DNA of 28,818 bases from Haplomitrium mnioides (taxonomy: Eukaryota > Marchantiophyta > Haplomitriopsida > Calobryales): assembly GCA_049999725.1 (NCBI GenBank), contig JBNGIS010008968.1, positions 1 to 28,818 on the forward strand, read 5' to 3'. The translations under genes were made by a program, and so were the position numbers. The notes under the pieces were generated by a model. The model was not told the DNA's origin and searched no databases. It saw nothing but the letters and a program-made list of their open reading frames with translations. This document shows, piece by piece, positions 20,090 through 28,480 of the stretch (within the stretch, counting starts at the first letter, position 1; each line of letters starts with the position of its first letter).

Positions 20090-21050
20090 GCCGTCCGCCA
20101 CTGCTTTCCAAGTGGAAGTTGGACCGCCACTAACCCGTGGTTCCAAAGTTGACTTATGGACTGGTCCGAAGTTTTCCTCGAATTGGTGAGTTCGAAGTAT
20201 TCCTTGGACTGCTGAATCCGAAGTTGACTTGGTTCTGAGAGCCGCCGTTTGCCATTGTCTTCAAAGTGGAAGTTGGACTGCCGTGCTGACTTGGATTTCC
20301 GAAGTTGTGCCTTCCGCAGTATCCCGTAGACTTCTCTGAAGTTGCCACGTCTCCGAAGTTTCCCACGGATTGCTCCAAGGCTGCCATGTTTCCGAAGTTG
20401 TGCCGTCCATCGCCACTTTCCAAGTGGAAGTTGGACCGCCATGGTTGACCGCCTAGTTCCGAAGTTGATTGCCTTCCGATGTATCCCACGGACTACCTCG
20501 AAGTTGCCACATTTCCAAAGTTGTGCCATCCACCACCGCTTTCCAAGTGGAAGTTGGACCGCCATGGTTGACCACCTTGTTACGAAGTTGATTTCCTTTT
20601 GATGTATCCCGCAGACTGCCCCAAAGCTGCCACGTTCTAAAGTTGCGCCGTTTGTCGCTGTTTTCAAGTGGAAGTTGAACCGCCACGCTGACATGGATTT
20701 CCGAAGTTGACCGCCTTTTGATGTCTTCTATGAACTCCTCCAAAGTTGCACCTTCCGTAGTATCCCACATATTGCTCCAAGGTTGCCACGTCTCCAAAGT
20801 TTCCCACGGACTACTCCACGACTGCCACGTTTCCAAAGTTGTGCCGTCCGCCGCCGTTTTCTAGGTGGAAGTTGGACCGCCGCATTGACTGGGTTTCTCG
20901 AAGTTGACTCACGAACTGGTCCAAAGTTTCCCTTGAATTGGTGAGTCTGAAGTATTCCTCGGGCTGCCATGTCCGAAGTTGACTTGGTTCCACAAGGTGC
21001 TGTTCGTCGCCGTCTTTAAGATGGAAGTTGGACCGCCACGCTGACTAGGT
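20090..21050. repeat. Seven-copy minisatellite in right LTR
   Basis: Cores of the tggaagttggacc type lie near 20104, 20260, 20417, 20539, 20662, 20856 and 21014. Spacings of 156, 157, 122, 123, 194 and 158 parallel those of the left LTR. The minus-strand open frames here (for example 20002-20694) follow the repeat and carry no domain motif. Confidence 0.85.
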
Positions 21051-21831
21051 TCTGGAGTTGACTTACGGAATGGTCCAAAGAATCTCGCGGACTGGCGAGT
21101 GTGAAGAATCCTACGGACTCCTCCGATGTTGCCACGTTTCCGAAGTTTCCTACGGAACTGCTGCATTCAAAGTGTCTGTTTCCGAAGTCCGTCGTGCCTT
21201 CATCCTCAGTGTAGCTGCCTCTCTCTCAATTCCTTCCAACCTCCCTTTCCATTCAAGCCCATTCCTCCCTTAGCGCAATTCTTCTCTTGCCGCGAATTTA
21301 GACATGCGTGCACAATGCACCCCCTTCTAGCGAATTCTCTTGCTGCGGCGATCCCGCTGCGACGAATCTCAACTGCAATTCTTCTATGACAAATTTCTCC
21401 TCCTCAAATCCTTTTTGCCCTCATCCTTCTCTACTCACGTTCTTGCTTGATTTACAACATCCATGCAGCCCCTGCTCCACCCGCTCCCTTCTTTCTTTTC
21501 GATTTGTTGCGAGTCTATATGCACCACATTGCCTGCATTCCCTTTGTATTTGGCTCCTCTCAATTCCAAATGGCTCCTCCCTTGTAGTGCATAACCCCAT
21601 ATGTTTGCTGTTGCCTGATCCTTGATATGCATGAGCCGTGATAGTAAAGGGAAAAAAGGGAAAAGGAAAGGGAGAGATAAGAAGAAGAGAAGGAAGGGGA
21701 GAGAGGGAAGAGAAGGGAAGGATAGAATAATAATAATATAAAATATAAAATAATAAAAAAATACAAATTGAAGTAATAAAATAAACTCAGAGCTCAATAA
21801 CCACAAAATTTAGAAAAAAACCCGGCCGACA

Positions 21832-21836
21832 TATAC
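21832..21836. repeat. Target-site duplication, right copy (TATAC)
   Basis: Identical to 11262-11266. Removing 11267-21836 rejoins the two halves of copia A. Confidence 0.9.
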
Positions 21837-21844
21837 TTTGATGA

Positions 21845-22280
21845 TGGGGGACAAAAGGTCCACTAGAGTGTTTCTCATGCAGCTTGTTAATATGTGGGAC
21901 TAAAGGTCATCTGAAATGTTGCGTACTTAGCAAATTTATTGGCTGGACAAAAGGTCCTTGAATGGCATTGTGCAACTTCTTTTCCATCATTTGGCATTGT
22001 ATTTTTGACATGAGGACTTTAAGTCCTTTATGGATTGGCAGTGGCCTTTTATGGACAAAAGGTCCTTTCATTTGTTGGCTATAGAGAACAGAAAGTCCTT
22101 TTTCCTAGATTGAGGTGTTTATGGACAAAAAATCCATTTTTATTCATTGTGCCTCTATGGACTAAAGGTCCATTTTCATAGTCCATATCATGAGGGACAA
22201 AAGGTCCAACCTCAAAATTCAAGTCATGAGAGACAAAAGGTCCAATCTCAACTTTTTGGCCGTTTGGGACTAAAGATTCA
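21845..22280 (-). repeat. Array of GGAC..GTCC half-palindromes, partly 36-bp periodic
   Basis: About eleven copies of ggacaaaaggtcc or close variants, a short imperfect palindrome with GGAC and GTCC arms. GGAC-type starts lie near 21849, 21897, 21945, 22014, 22053, 22086, 22123, 22159, 22195, 22231 and 22267. From 22123 on the spacing is exactly 36 bases. On the minus strand, in the same frame as the upstream RT segment, the regular part encodes 12-residue repeats of the form ..GPFVPHDMD.., with GPFVSHDLN and GPLVHRGTM as variants. Confidence 0.8.
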
Positions 22281-22281
22281 T

Positions 22282-22332
22282 TTGCACTATGGTTGTTCTC
22301 CCCCTAAATATGAAATGCCATTCTTGATATAA
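22282..22332. repeat. Inverted repeat 1, left arm
   Basis: ttgcactatggttgtt (22282-22297) and cttgatataa (22323-22332) reappear in reverse complement at 22840-22855 and 22821-22830. The spacing between the two blocks is shorter in the other arm. The RT segment lies between the arms. Confidence 0.7.
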
Positions 22333-22339
22333 GTTTGAG

Positions 22340-22820
22340 GGGTGTTTTCATGAAAACTTGGGTGTCTAGAATACCATATAATTAGGTAGTGATAATGTCC
22401 ATAATGTGCATAGTGAGATGGCATTGGATAGCGAATGCTATCATATATCTGTATGTTATAGTATCCATAACAGGTGAGTATATGAGGTCATAATCACGTT
22501 CACGGATTTGAATGTATCCTTTAGCCACTAGTCTTGCCTTGTATCGTGTGACATCGCCTTTCACATTGTGCTTTTGGACAAAAATAAATCTGTAATCTGT
22601 CAGGTGCATGTCAGGAAGTGCTAGCATTAAGGATCCAAATACTTGTCGTTGTATGAGAGAGTCTAGTTCTGAATTTATGGTTGTCTCTTATTGGGGTCAA
22701 TCGATTCTGGATTGTGCTTCTTGTACAGATAAAGGATCAAGTGTATCATTCTCTATTGATTGTGATACAGAGAATGCAAATAGATCATCCACAGGGGTCT
22801 GGTTTCTGTCCCATATGTCC
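22340..22820 (-). pseudogene. Copia A: N-terminal half of reverse transcriptase (broken)
   Basis: On the minus strand, frames give the region before and into the RT fingers: ELDSLIQRQVFGSLMLALPD, then YRFIFVQKHN, TRYKARLVAKGYIQ, YSPVMDTITYRYMIAFAIQ and MHIMDIITT. A TAA follows at 22384-22382, and beyond it LYGILDTQVFMKTP continues in frame. This is the classic ARLVAKGY...SPV order of Ty1-copia RT. The catalytic YVDD and RNase H parts are at 10020-11266. The 12-residue repeat region follows in the same frame where the rest of RT should be. Confidence 0.85.
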
Positions 22821-22855
22821 TTATATCAAGGGTATGGGGAACAACCATAGTGCAA
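22821..22855. repeat. Inverted repeat 1, right arm
   Basis: Reverse complement of blocks at 22282-22332, with aacaaccatagtgcaa at 22840-22855. It directly precedes the plus-strand integrase segment. Confidence 0.7.
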
Positions 22856-23522
22856 CCACGTACGCAACATCCTTACTGCGCTACAAACCATATGCATTCA
22901 ATCAAAACTCCCCATACCAACTCGCAGCCAAAATTCTTGCAAATATCTCGCATCTTTGCACCTTTGGCTGCCTCATCTTTGTCCCAATCTTAGGACCACA
23001 TCAAACAAAGATGGGACCCCAACACCAAAAAGGCATATACATTGGTTTTGAATCTCCTTCTATCATCCGATATCTTGAACCTTTAACCTCTGATGTGTTT
23101 AAATCTTGATTTGCATATTGTCAATTATTTGAAGAATATTTCCTACATCTGTTACAAGAGGGCAAAGCTGTACAACGCAACCCTGAGGACAACTTAATCT
23201 AGCACTAGCACTTGCCATTAGACTTTGATCAATGGAATGGAAAATCTAAAGCAAAAGTCAAACGACTCCTCCATTTACAACAAACATTAATCAAAATGCT
23301 TGATGCATTTAATAATGCAACCAGCGTCACCAAATCACACGTTGACGTAGCAAATGCGTCGGCTAGACTTTAAAAAGTCGACGCCACTGCCACTAAAATA
23401 CAACCCAAAGCAAAACGTAGCAGACCTAAAGGCTCAAAGAATAAACCAAAATCACCAACATCGTTATATGTTGAGACCGACAAGGATAAAATAGCAATTG
23501 ACTTTTCCCATACCGGGTTGTG
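22856..23522 (+). pseudogene. Copia A: C-terminal integrase segment in inverted orientation
   Basis: Unlike the rest of copia A, this segment reads on the plus strand: TYATSLLRYKPYAFNQNSPY, then ISHLCTFGCLIFVP, KMGPQHQKGIYIGFESPSI and YLEPLTSDVF. That is the end of the copia integrase core and the following C-terminal domain. A weakly conserved linker follows, with KSKAKVKRLLHLQQTLI and a basic stretch (RSRPKGSKNKPKS). A stop falls at 23107. It meets the minus-strand integrase at about 23520, with inverted repeats on both sides. Confidence 0.8.
22857..22916. repeat. Inverted repeat 2, left arm (60 bp)
   Basis: Sixty bases that recur in reverse complement at 23524-23583 with one mismatch seen by eye. 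The shared sequence encodes TYATSLLRYKPY.FNQNSP in both copies, each in its own orientation. Confidence 0.85.
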
Positions 23523-23523
23523 A

Positions 23524-23583
23524 TATGGGGAGTTTTGATTGAATGGATATGGTTTGTAGCGCAGTAAGGATGTTGCGTACGTG
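23524..23583. repeat. Inverted repeat 2, right arm (60 bp)
   Basis: Partner of 22857-22916. The word CCCATACC or its complement lies at or near each junction (about 22831-22838, 22911-22918 and 23509-23516), which suggests microhomology at the breakpoints. Confidence 0.85.
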
Positions 23584-24290
23584 ACAGCGTGTCCCCAAGC
23601 TATGGTGGGGAGGTTGGAATTCAAAAGTAATGGTCTTGCTATTAGTTGTATTCTCTTGATAGCAGATTCTACAATGTCATTTTGAAAGTGTACATGTGGA
23701 AATGAATATTGGATATCTGTGCTGATAGATGTGCAAAAGTTGTCAAATGTTTGTGAAGAGAATTCTCCAGCGTTGTCCACTCTTAGATTTCTAATTGGGT
23801 AATTAGGAAATTGTGTTGAGAGTTTCAAGATTTGGGATAGAAGTTTCAAGAAGACCATGTTTTTGGTCGTGAGTAGGGATACTTGTGACCATTTGGATGA
23901 TACATCAATGGTGACTAGAAAGTATCAAAAGGGTCTTGAAGGTGAATGGATAGGTCCACATACATCAACATGGATTCTCTTGAGGAATCAAGGAATTGTA
24001 ATCGTTGTTTTGTTGTTAGAAGGTGCAATTCTCAGTTTGCTTTGTGCGCATGCTAGGCATGGGGTATTCAATAGCAGGGGATGCATGTTATGTGGCATGC
24101 CTTTGCTATCATTTTTGATGCGATAGAACATGTCTCGGTTGGGATGCCCAAGGTGGTTGTGCCATGTGAGGGTTGCAAAGATTGGTGTCATAGAGACATG
24201 ATATGAGCAGATTTTGGTAGTGTACAAGCTAGGTGGGGATAACAAGAATGATTCTCGTATGTCAAAGCCTATTGTTGTTGGACTCAAGAT
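23524..24290 (-). pseudogene. Copia A: GAG-pre-integrase and integrase core (broken)
   Basis: The minus strand gives LTWHNHLGHPNRDMFYRI (near 24140-24190) and CLACAQSKL (near 24035-24060), the H-H/C-C zinc-binding GAG-pre-integrase. IHVDVCGPIHSPSRPF (about 23935-23980) carries the first catalytic Asp. NLRVDNAGEFSSQTFDNFC (about 23740-23795) carries the second. HFQNDIVESAIKRIQLIARP (about 23640-23700) holds the catalytic Glu of the ES..KRLQ type seen in one copia subgroup. The frame changes between the pre-integrase block and the core. Coding ends at NQNSPY where the inverted repeat begins; the missing C-terminal part is the inverted segment at 22856-23522. Confidence 0.88.
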
Positions 24291-24499
24291 GTGGAGGACT
24301 TCAATGTCTGAAAATTTCCGGTTTGAATGTGGAAACCGTTTCGTCGTATATCTTGAAAACTGATGAGGTTTTTGGTTGCTGCAGATGCATAAATTGTGGA
24401 TTGGATATCCTATTTGGTGATGTTTGGAAGGAGTATGGTGGCTGGACCATGTCCTTCTTCAATTTGATTGTGGTCGGTGATCGTGGTCATAGGCGTGAA

Positions 24500-24800
24500 A
24501 GAAGGTTTAATCGATGAGAAGTACTTTCAGTCTTGCAATATAGTGTGCGAAGATCTGCTATCTACAATGCATGTTATCTCAAATTTGTTTTCATGGTTTG
24601 ACAGAGAGGGATGAATCATGTGACTCTCAAGATGTAGATTGTACTGTGGATATTCATCCATGTCTGTCAATTCGAATAAGTTATCGTGTACCTCATTATT
24701 GTGAGATTTAATGCTTTGTTGGTATAGGTGCACTAGGTGCGCAGGTACCCTGCAAGTGGGTTGGGTGTGGCCACAAGTTCCATAGCGATTGCAAGTCGTT
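24500..24800 (-). pseudogene. Copia A: zinc knuckle and protease (broken)
   Basis: The minus strand shows CNRYGTCGHTQPTC (about 24751-24793), a nucleocapsid knuckle of C-x2-C-x4-H-x4-C spacing in which the second Cys is Tyr. VPAHLVHLYQQSIKSHNNE follows, and then ITCIVDSRSSHTIL (near 24535-24580), the aspartic protease site where D-S/T-G is expected. Here the Gly is Arg, so the enzyme would be dead. Confidence 0.75.
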
Positions 24801-25830
24801 TCAAGTTTGGAACGATTGAGAATGAGTTCGTCGACCTCTATTGGGTTGCGTGCCTCCTCTGTTGGTCCATGTGCGTTGTTGAGCGCGTTATAGTGTAATC
24901 GATGTGCGACGTTCGATATGTTGATCCCTGTTGTTGGGGATCAAAGGTCGACTAGTGTTCGGGCGGGTGGTGCTCCCCCTAAATCTGGAGTGTCCCCCTC
25001 TTCTGCCTCTAGAAAATTTTTTGTTTCAAGAGCGGGGATATTGTCCAGTCTCTATAAAGTGTGATTCAGGGTTCTGTGGAGGTGCATCAAACCATGGGGG
25101 TTGTTTCTTTGCATTTTCCACGAAAAGTAGTTGATGTTTTTCAGTTAGTAGTATGTATACTATGAGTTCAGAGTATCATATGAATCGTATATTGCAATAT
25201 TATGATGCTAAAATGAGATTGTTCATAGGGAAAGTCAATAGAGTCTTCTCTATTTGCTCTTCGTCGATCACGAGGTGACCACATATTGCCAATTGTAAGA
25301 CAATGCGGAACAATTTGCTATTGTAATTAACTATGGATGTATGGTCCTGAACGTGGAGATTAATCCAGTTGTGTCTCGCTGTAGGAAGTAATGTGCTTGT
25401 TAGATGGTCAAATCTTAGTCTCAATTCTTTCCACAACAATCAAAGATTGTTGTAGTTCAGGTATTGGAGTCTGAGAGGTTCCACCAGGTGGTGTCAAATC
25501 AAAATGAGAGCTCTGGCTACATCACGGGGGTTTAAACTGTCGTCCGTGATGAATATGTCATGAATGCCCTTAGATGTCATGTATGTTGTGACATCTAGTG
25601 ACCATGATAAGTAATTTGAGCCATCCAATTTGAGGGCCTAGAACTTAAGAGATGCTATAGATGCTATTGGAGGTCTGTGTTTTAATTTTTTGGAAATACC
25701 TGTGAATGATTGAGGTGAACCAGAATATCTGGCAAATGCAACGACTTGGTCAGGGTGGCGATGGTTCTGTACTTTGTATAGATTGGTGATTGATTCAAAA
25801 TTCAATTGATCATGGATCCATGTACCTGTT
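24801..25830 (-). pseudogene. Copia A: gag (broken)
   Basis: The minus strand gives VVAFARYSGSPQ, then LKLDGSNYLSWSLDVTTYMT (about 25560-25635), a typical copia gag N-terminal motif. LWKELRLRFDHLTSTLLPTA follows, then RHNWINLHVQDHTSIVNYNS and CGHLVIDEEQIEKTLLTFP (25200-25439), the UBN2-type gag region. Frameshifts and stops separate the blocks. The part from 25199 to 24801 is poorly conserved and leads to the zinc knuckle. Confidence 0.8.
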
Positions 25831-26605
25831 TATGTTTTCTGCTTTAAGCAGAAAAATGAAAATCTAAAATGAAAAACATGAAAAAAATCAATTGAATGCG
25901 AGTCAATTGGTATCTACTACCAAAAAATAAATGAGAGATTGATATTGCTAATAGACAAAGAGACTGCCCTATATGAATGTGTATCTACTCCTGATGGTAG
26001 GCCTGTAGCCTGTCCTCCAAGAACTTTTCCGTGTATGAGCATAGTTTCCTCGATCGTTGTTGTGCCGCTCTGCAACGTTGATTCTAGAAAAAGAAAGAGA
26101 TAAGAAGTGTTACAGGTATGGCTAGATAGTGGGTTTCGCTCGTGGAGGTAATAGGAGTCAAGGTTTATGGCTAGTATGAGTTGCCTCTAATCTCTGCCAG
26201 AGATATTTCAGAATCAAAGTGTGTGTCTCCTATGAGGGGTGGATTCGTCTAGAAAAGAAAACAATCAATCAAAAATAAGCAAGAGGTGGGTTGAGAAGAT
26301 TGAACCTTGGCGTTTTGGAAAATAAAGTGAAAGAACTTGAAGTGACAAGATGTAAGTTGCCTTTTTGTTGAATGTCAATATAGCTATGTATAGCAGCCTA
26401 TGCGAAAGTATCTCTCACCGAAGATATATGTGGCTATGTCATTGTTCGGAGAAGAGTTGAAATCACTGGAGTCTGTGTTGTTGTATAGACAGATGAGTCA
26501 AACTCGTGCACTATGTGAGTAGATAAAAGCACGTAGGTGTCTAATGTTGATATCACACACAGATGTAAAATAGTATCAAGAGTTTGATGCTAGATAGGTG
26601 TAGAA
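25831..26605. other. Non-coding region upstream of copia A gag
   Basis: No coding motif is seen. This is where the 5' leader and 5' LTR of copia A should be, but no primer site or LTR matching the 3' end at 9597 could be found. It may be decayed or deleted; copia B begins directly at 26606. Confidence 0.35.
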
Positions 26606-27376
26606 TGTTGGAAATATCAAAAAATGATTTGATATATTACAGCAGCAAAAATCCACTTTAGATGAGAATCGTGAGAGAAGAGAAGAAGGTAAAACGCTAG
26701 CTTGCTGAAGGGGTTTGCCTGACAACAAATTCGCAAACTCCTTCAAGACATGAAAACGCATGTTCTTCAGAGCAAAAACGCGACCTCCTTCAGACACGAA
26801 ACGCAACCTCCTTCAGAGATGAAAACACGACTTCCTTCCCAACACAAACGCGACCTACTTCTAGACACGAACGTGACCTCACCTTTAAGGAAAAACGACT
26901 CTCTTGCTTAGACGTGATTCTCCCTTGAATGCACAAAAACATGTTACAAGTGAAATGTGGTTGCAATGAGGATGCAATGGAGCTCCTCTTCTTTAGTATT
27001 ATATACAAAATACAATACCAGCATTTGGCTGGATTTCTATGGGCACCTTGTTCAAAATCTATGGCCGCTTGAATCAATGCAAGTGAAGGAGACTTTCTCC
27101 ACGAGTATGGACAAGAGTTGCACAATCAACATTCACCACACTACCTGCTGTGAGCACATGCACGATGCACGTGCTTGATCTATCTTATGAAAGGGACAAG
27201 AATCATAAATGTTCCTAAGGAGCCTTCTAGTGCTGACACATGTCACCACCAGGTGCCTCCATATGGCACTATCCCCAAATTCCTCTCTAAACTAGTTAGA
27301 AGCTAAACTAGTGAAGAAAGTAAATTTTTGTACAAGCAAACATGCTCACCAAAATGTGAGCTGCCAATTTTCAACA
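26606..27376 (-). repeat. 3' LTR of copia B (771 bp)
   Basis: On the plus strand it runs from TGTTGGAAAT (26606) to ATTTTCAACA (27376), so the ends are TGTTG...CAACA inverted repeats with TG...CA termini. The polypurine tract lies directly outside at 27377-27386. A TATA-like word (TATATAATA on the minus strand, near 26995-27005) is suitably placed. The segment 26725-26890 holds about seven short repeats of the gcgacctccttcagacacg type. No second LTR is in the window; the base pairs outside the left end (tagaa) could be half of a target duplication. Confidence 0.75.
26725..26890. repeat. Short tandem repeats in copia B LTR
   Basis: Degenerate units of roughly 24-31 bases built on acgcgacctccttcagacac, about seven copies, lying in the part of the LTR downstream of the TATA-like word in the sense of the element. 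Confidence 0.65.
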
Positions 27377-27386
27377 CTCCCACTCA
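27377..27386 (-). promoter_or_regulatory. Polypurine tract of copia B
   Basis: The minus strand reads GAGTGGGAG directly before the LTR start TGTTGAAAAT, and the RNase H stop codon overlaps its left part. Tract and LTR start define the 3' boundary of the element. Confidence 0.75.
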
Positions 27387-27825
27387 GCAAACCATTTTCA
27401 CACCAAGCATGTTGATGAATTTCTCATGCTTGTCCCTTGGCAGTGCTTTGGTTAGCACATCTGCTGCCATGTCACCTGTTCTGCAGAATTGCAGCTTGAT
27501 GTCATGTCCCACCTTTTCCATATCAAAGTGGTACTGGATATCAATGTGTTTGGTCTTCAAGTGATAAGTTGGATTCTTGGCCAACGATATACAACCCTGA
27601 TTATCGTGACAAATACTGGTGGGTTTATCCAGCTTGAAACTCACATCTTTCAGTAGCCTTCTTAGCCACACAGCCTCTTTGGTGGCTTGAGTAAGAGCCA
27701 TGTATTCTGCCTCACATGTTGACAAGACAACTGATGTTTGCCTCTTACTACACCAACAATAGCGGCTACTTTGAACCAGAAACCGCTAGTGAGTTCCTAT
27801 TTCACTTGGAAGTCAAATTTTTTTT
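27384..27825 (-). pseudogene. Copia B: C-terminal RNase H (5' truncated)
   Basis: The minus strand gives CWCSKRQTSVVLSTCEAEYM, then ALTQATKEAVWLRRLL, ICHDNQGCISLAKNP, HLKTKHIDIQYHF and DMAADVLTKALPRDKHEKF, ending LGVKMVC with a stop at 27384. The catalytic Glu (CEAEY) and Asp (HDNQG) are intact and 113 codons are open, so this is better preserved than copia A. Toward the N terminus the frame remains recognisable (SRFLVQS, in place of TSGF-type sequence) to about 27810 but contains a stop. Beyond that lies unrelated A/T-rich DNA, so the rest of pol is missing. Confidence 0.85.
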
Positions 27826-28129
27826 TTCAAAGATTTGTCATTCAAAAACATCAAATTGAAGACTAAAATCTTCTTTTCAAAAAAAATTGTTTTTTATGAA
27901 CAAAAAATGCATATTTTCCATTTAGATTATATTTCAAATATTTTTTTTAGAAAGAAAACTTTAAAAACAAACATTTTGGTTATTCGAATATTTTGAAAAA
28001 ACTTGACACTATTGTGAATAAATTAAATTCATCAAAAAAGAAATAAAATATATATCTTTTGGTAGAAAAAAACTACAGGAAAACGTAAATGTCCATTCGG
28101 ATAAGGACTTTAAACCTGACTTTGAGCAT
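27826..28129. other. A/T-rich non-coding DNA
   Basis: Long A and T runs, for example tttttttttt near 27829 and aaaaaaa near 27879, without a coding signature. It marks the truncation point of copia B. Confidence 0.5.
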
Positions 28130-28480
28130 CGTAGCCAACAAAGTCTATGCAAGCATAGACTCCAAACTAGAACCGTAAAGCTTATGCACACATAGACTCC
28201 GAACAAGAATCCTAAATCCTCTGCATGTGCTTAGACTCTGAACAAGAACAATGAAGCCATGCATGCATGGACTTTCAACTAGAATCCTAGAGCCAAAACA
28301 CGCCAAGGTTCTAAACAAGAACCCTACAGCCTATGCAAGCATAAACACTAAACAAGAACCCTTTGACCAATGAGTGCAGGGACTCTGAACAACAACCTTA
28401 TAGCTTAAGCGCGCAGGGAAACCGAACAAGAACTACAAAGCCTTAATGCACAAAGATACTAAACAATGTGCAAAGACTCC
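28130..28480. repeat. Degenerate minisatellite, about 38-bp unit with palindromic core
   Basis: About nine units of the form agcctatgcaagcatagact followed by ccgaacaagaaccct. The core CTATGCAAGCATAG is a near-perfect palindrome in the best unit (near 28145) and decays in others. A single related unit lies at about 6774-6793. No CRISPR-like spacers are present; the units are simply diverged head-to-tail copies. Confidence 0.75.

Larger units (their letters stand above)
11267..21831 (-). mobile_element. Gag-only LTR retrotransposon with giant LTRs (LARD/TR-GAG-like)
   Basis: A complete non-autonomous element of 10,565 bp, read on the minus strand. Order in its own sense: 5' LTR (21831-17687), primer site (17677-17660), one gag frame (17428-15731), polypurine tract (ending 15424), 3' LTR (15423-11267). 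It is flanked by perfect TATAC duplications. Only 2,263 bp separate the LTRs, and no protease, RT, RNase H or integrase motif is present. Gag resembles Ty3-gypsy Retrotrans_gag, so mobilisation would need a gypsy partner elsewhere. Giant LTRs recall LARDs; an interior with gag alone recalls TR-GAGs. The LTRs differ at about 21 sites in the first 277 bp and more densely beyond, so the insertion is old. It interrupts the RT of copia A. Confidence 0.93.
17687..21831 (-). repeat. 5' LTR of gag-only element (right copy, 4,145 bp)
   Basis: Bounded by TGTCAGCC (17687-17694) and GGCCGACA (21824-21831), short inverted ends with one mismatch and the TG...CA signature. It is collinear with 11267-15423 and keeps its terminal dinucleotides, unlike the left copy. 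Contents parallel the left LTR: (AC)n at 18476-18492, short repeats at 19820-19985, seven minisatellite cores at 20104-21035, a pyrimidine-rich block near 21200-21600 and the A/T-rich promoter-like block at 21720-21790. Confidence 0.92.

Noticed and set aside
20002-20694. 230-codon minus-strand ORF in the right LTR
   Set aside because: It follows the LTR minisatellite, has repeated peptide words and no domain, and is interrupted in the left LTR.
25900-25925. Primer-binding site for copia A (tggtatctactacca)
   Set aside because: It only partly resembles the tRNA-Met primer site, and no LTR end lies beside it.
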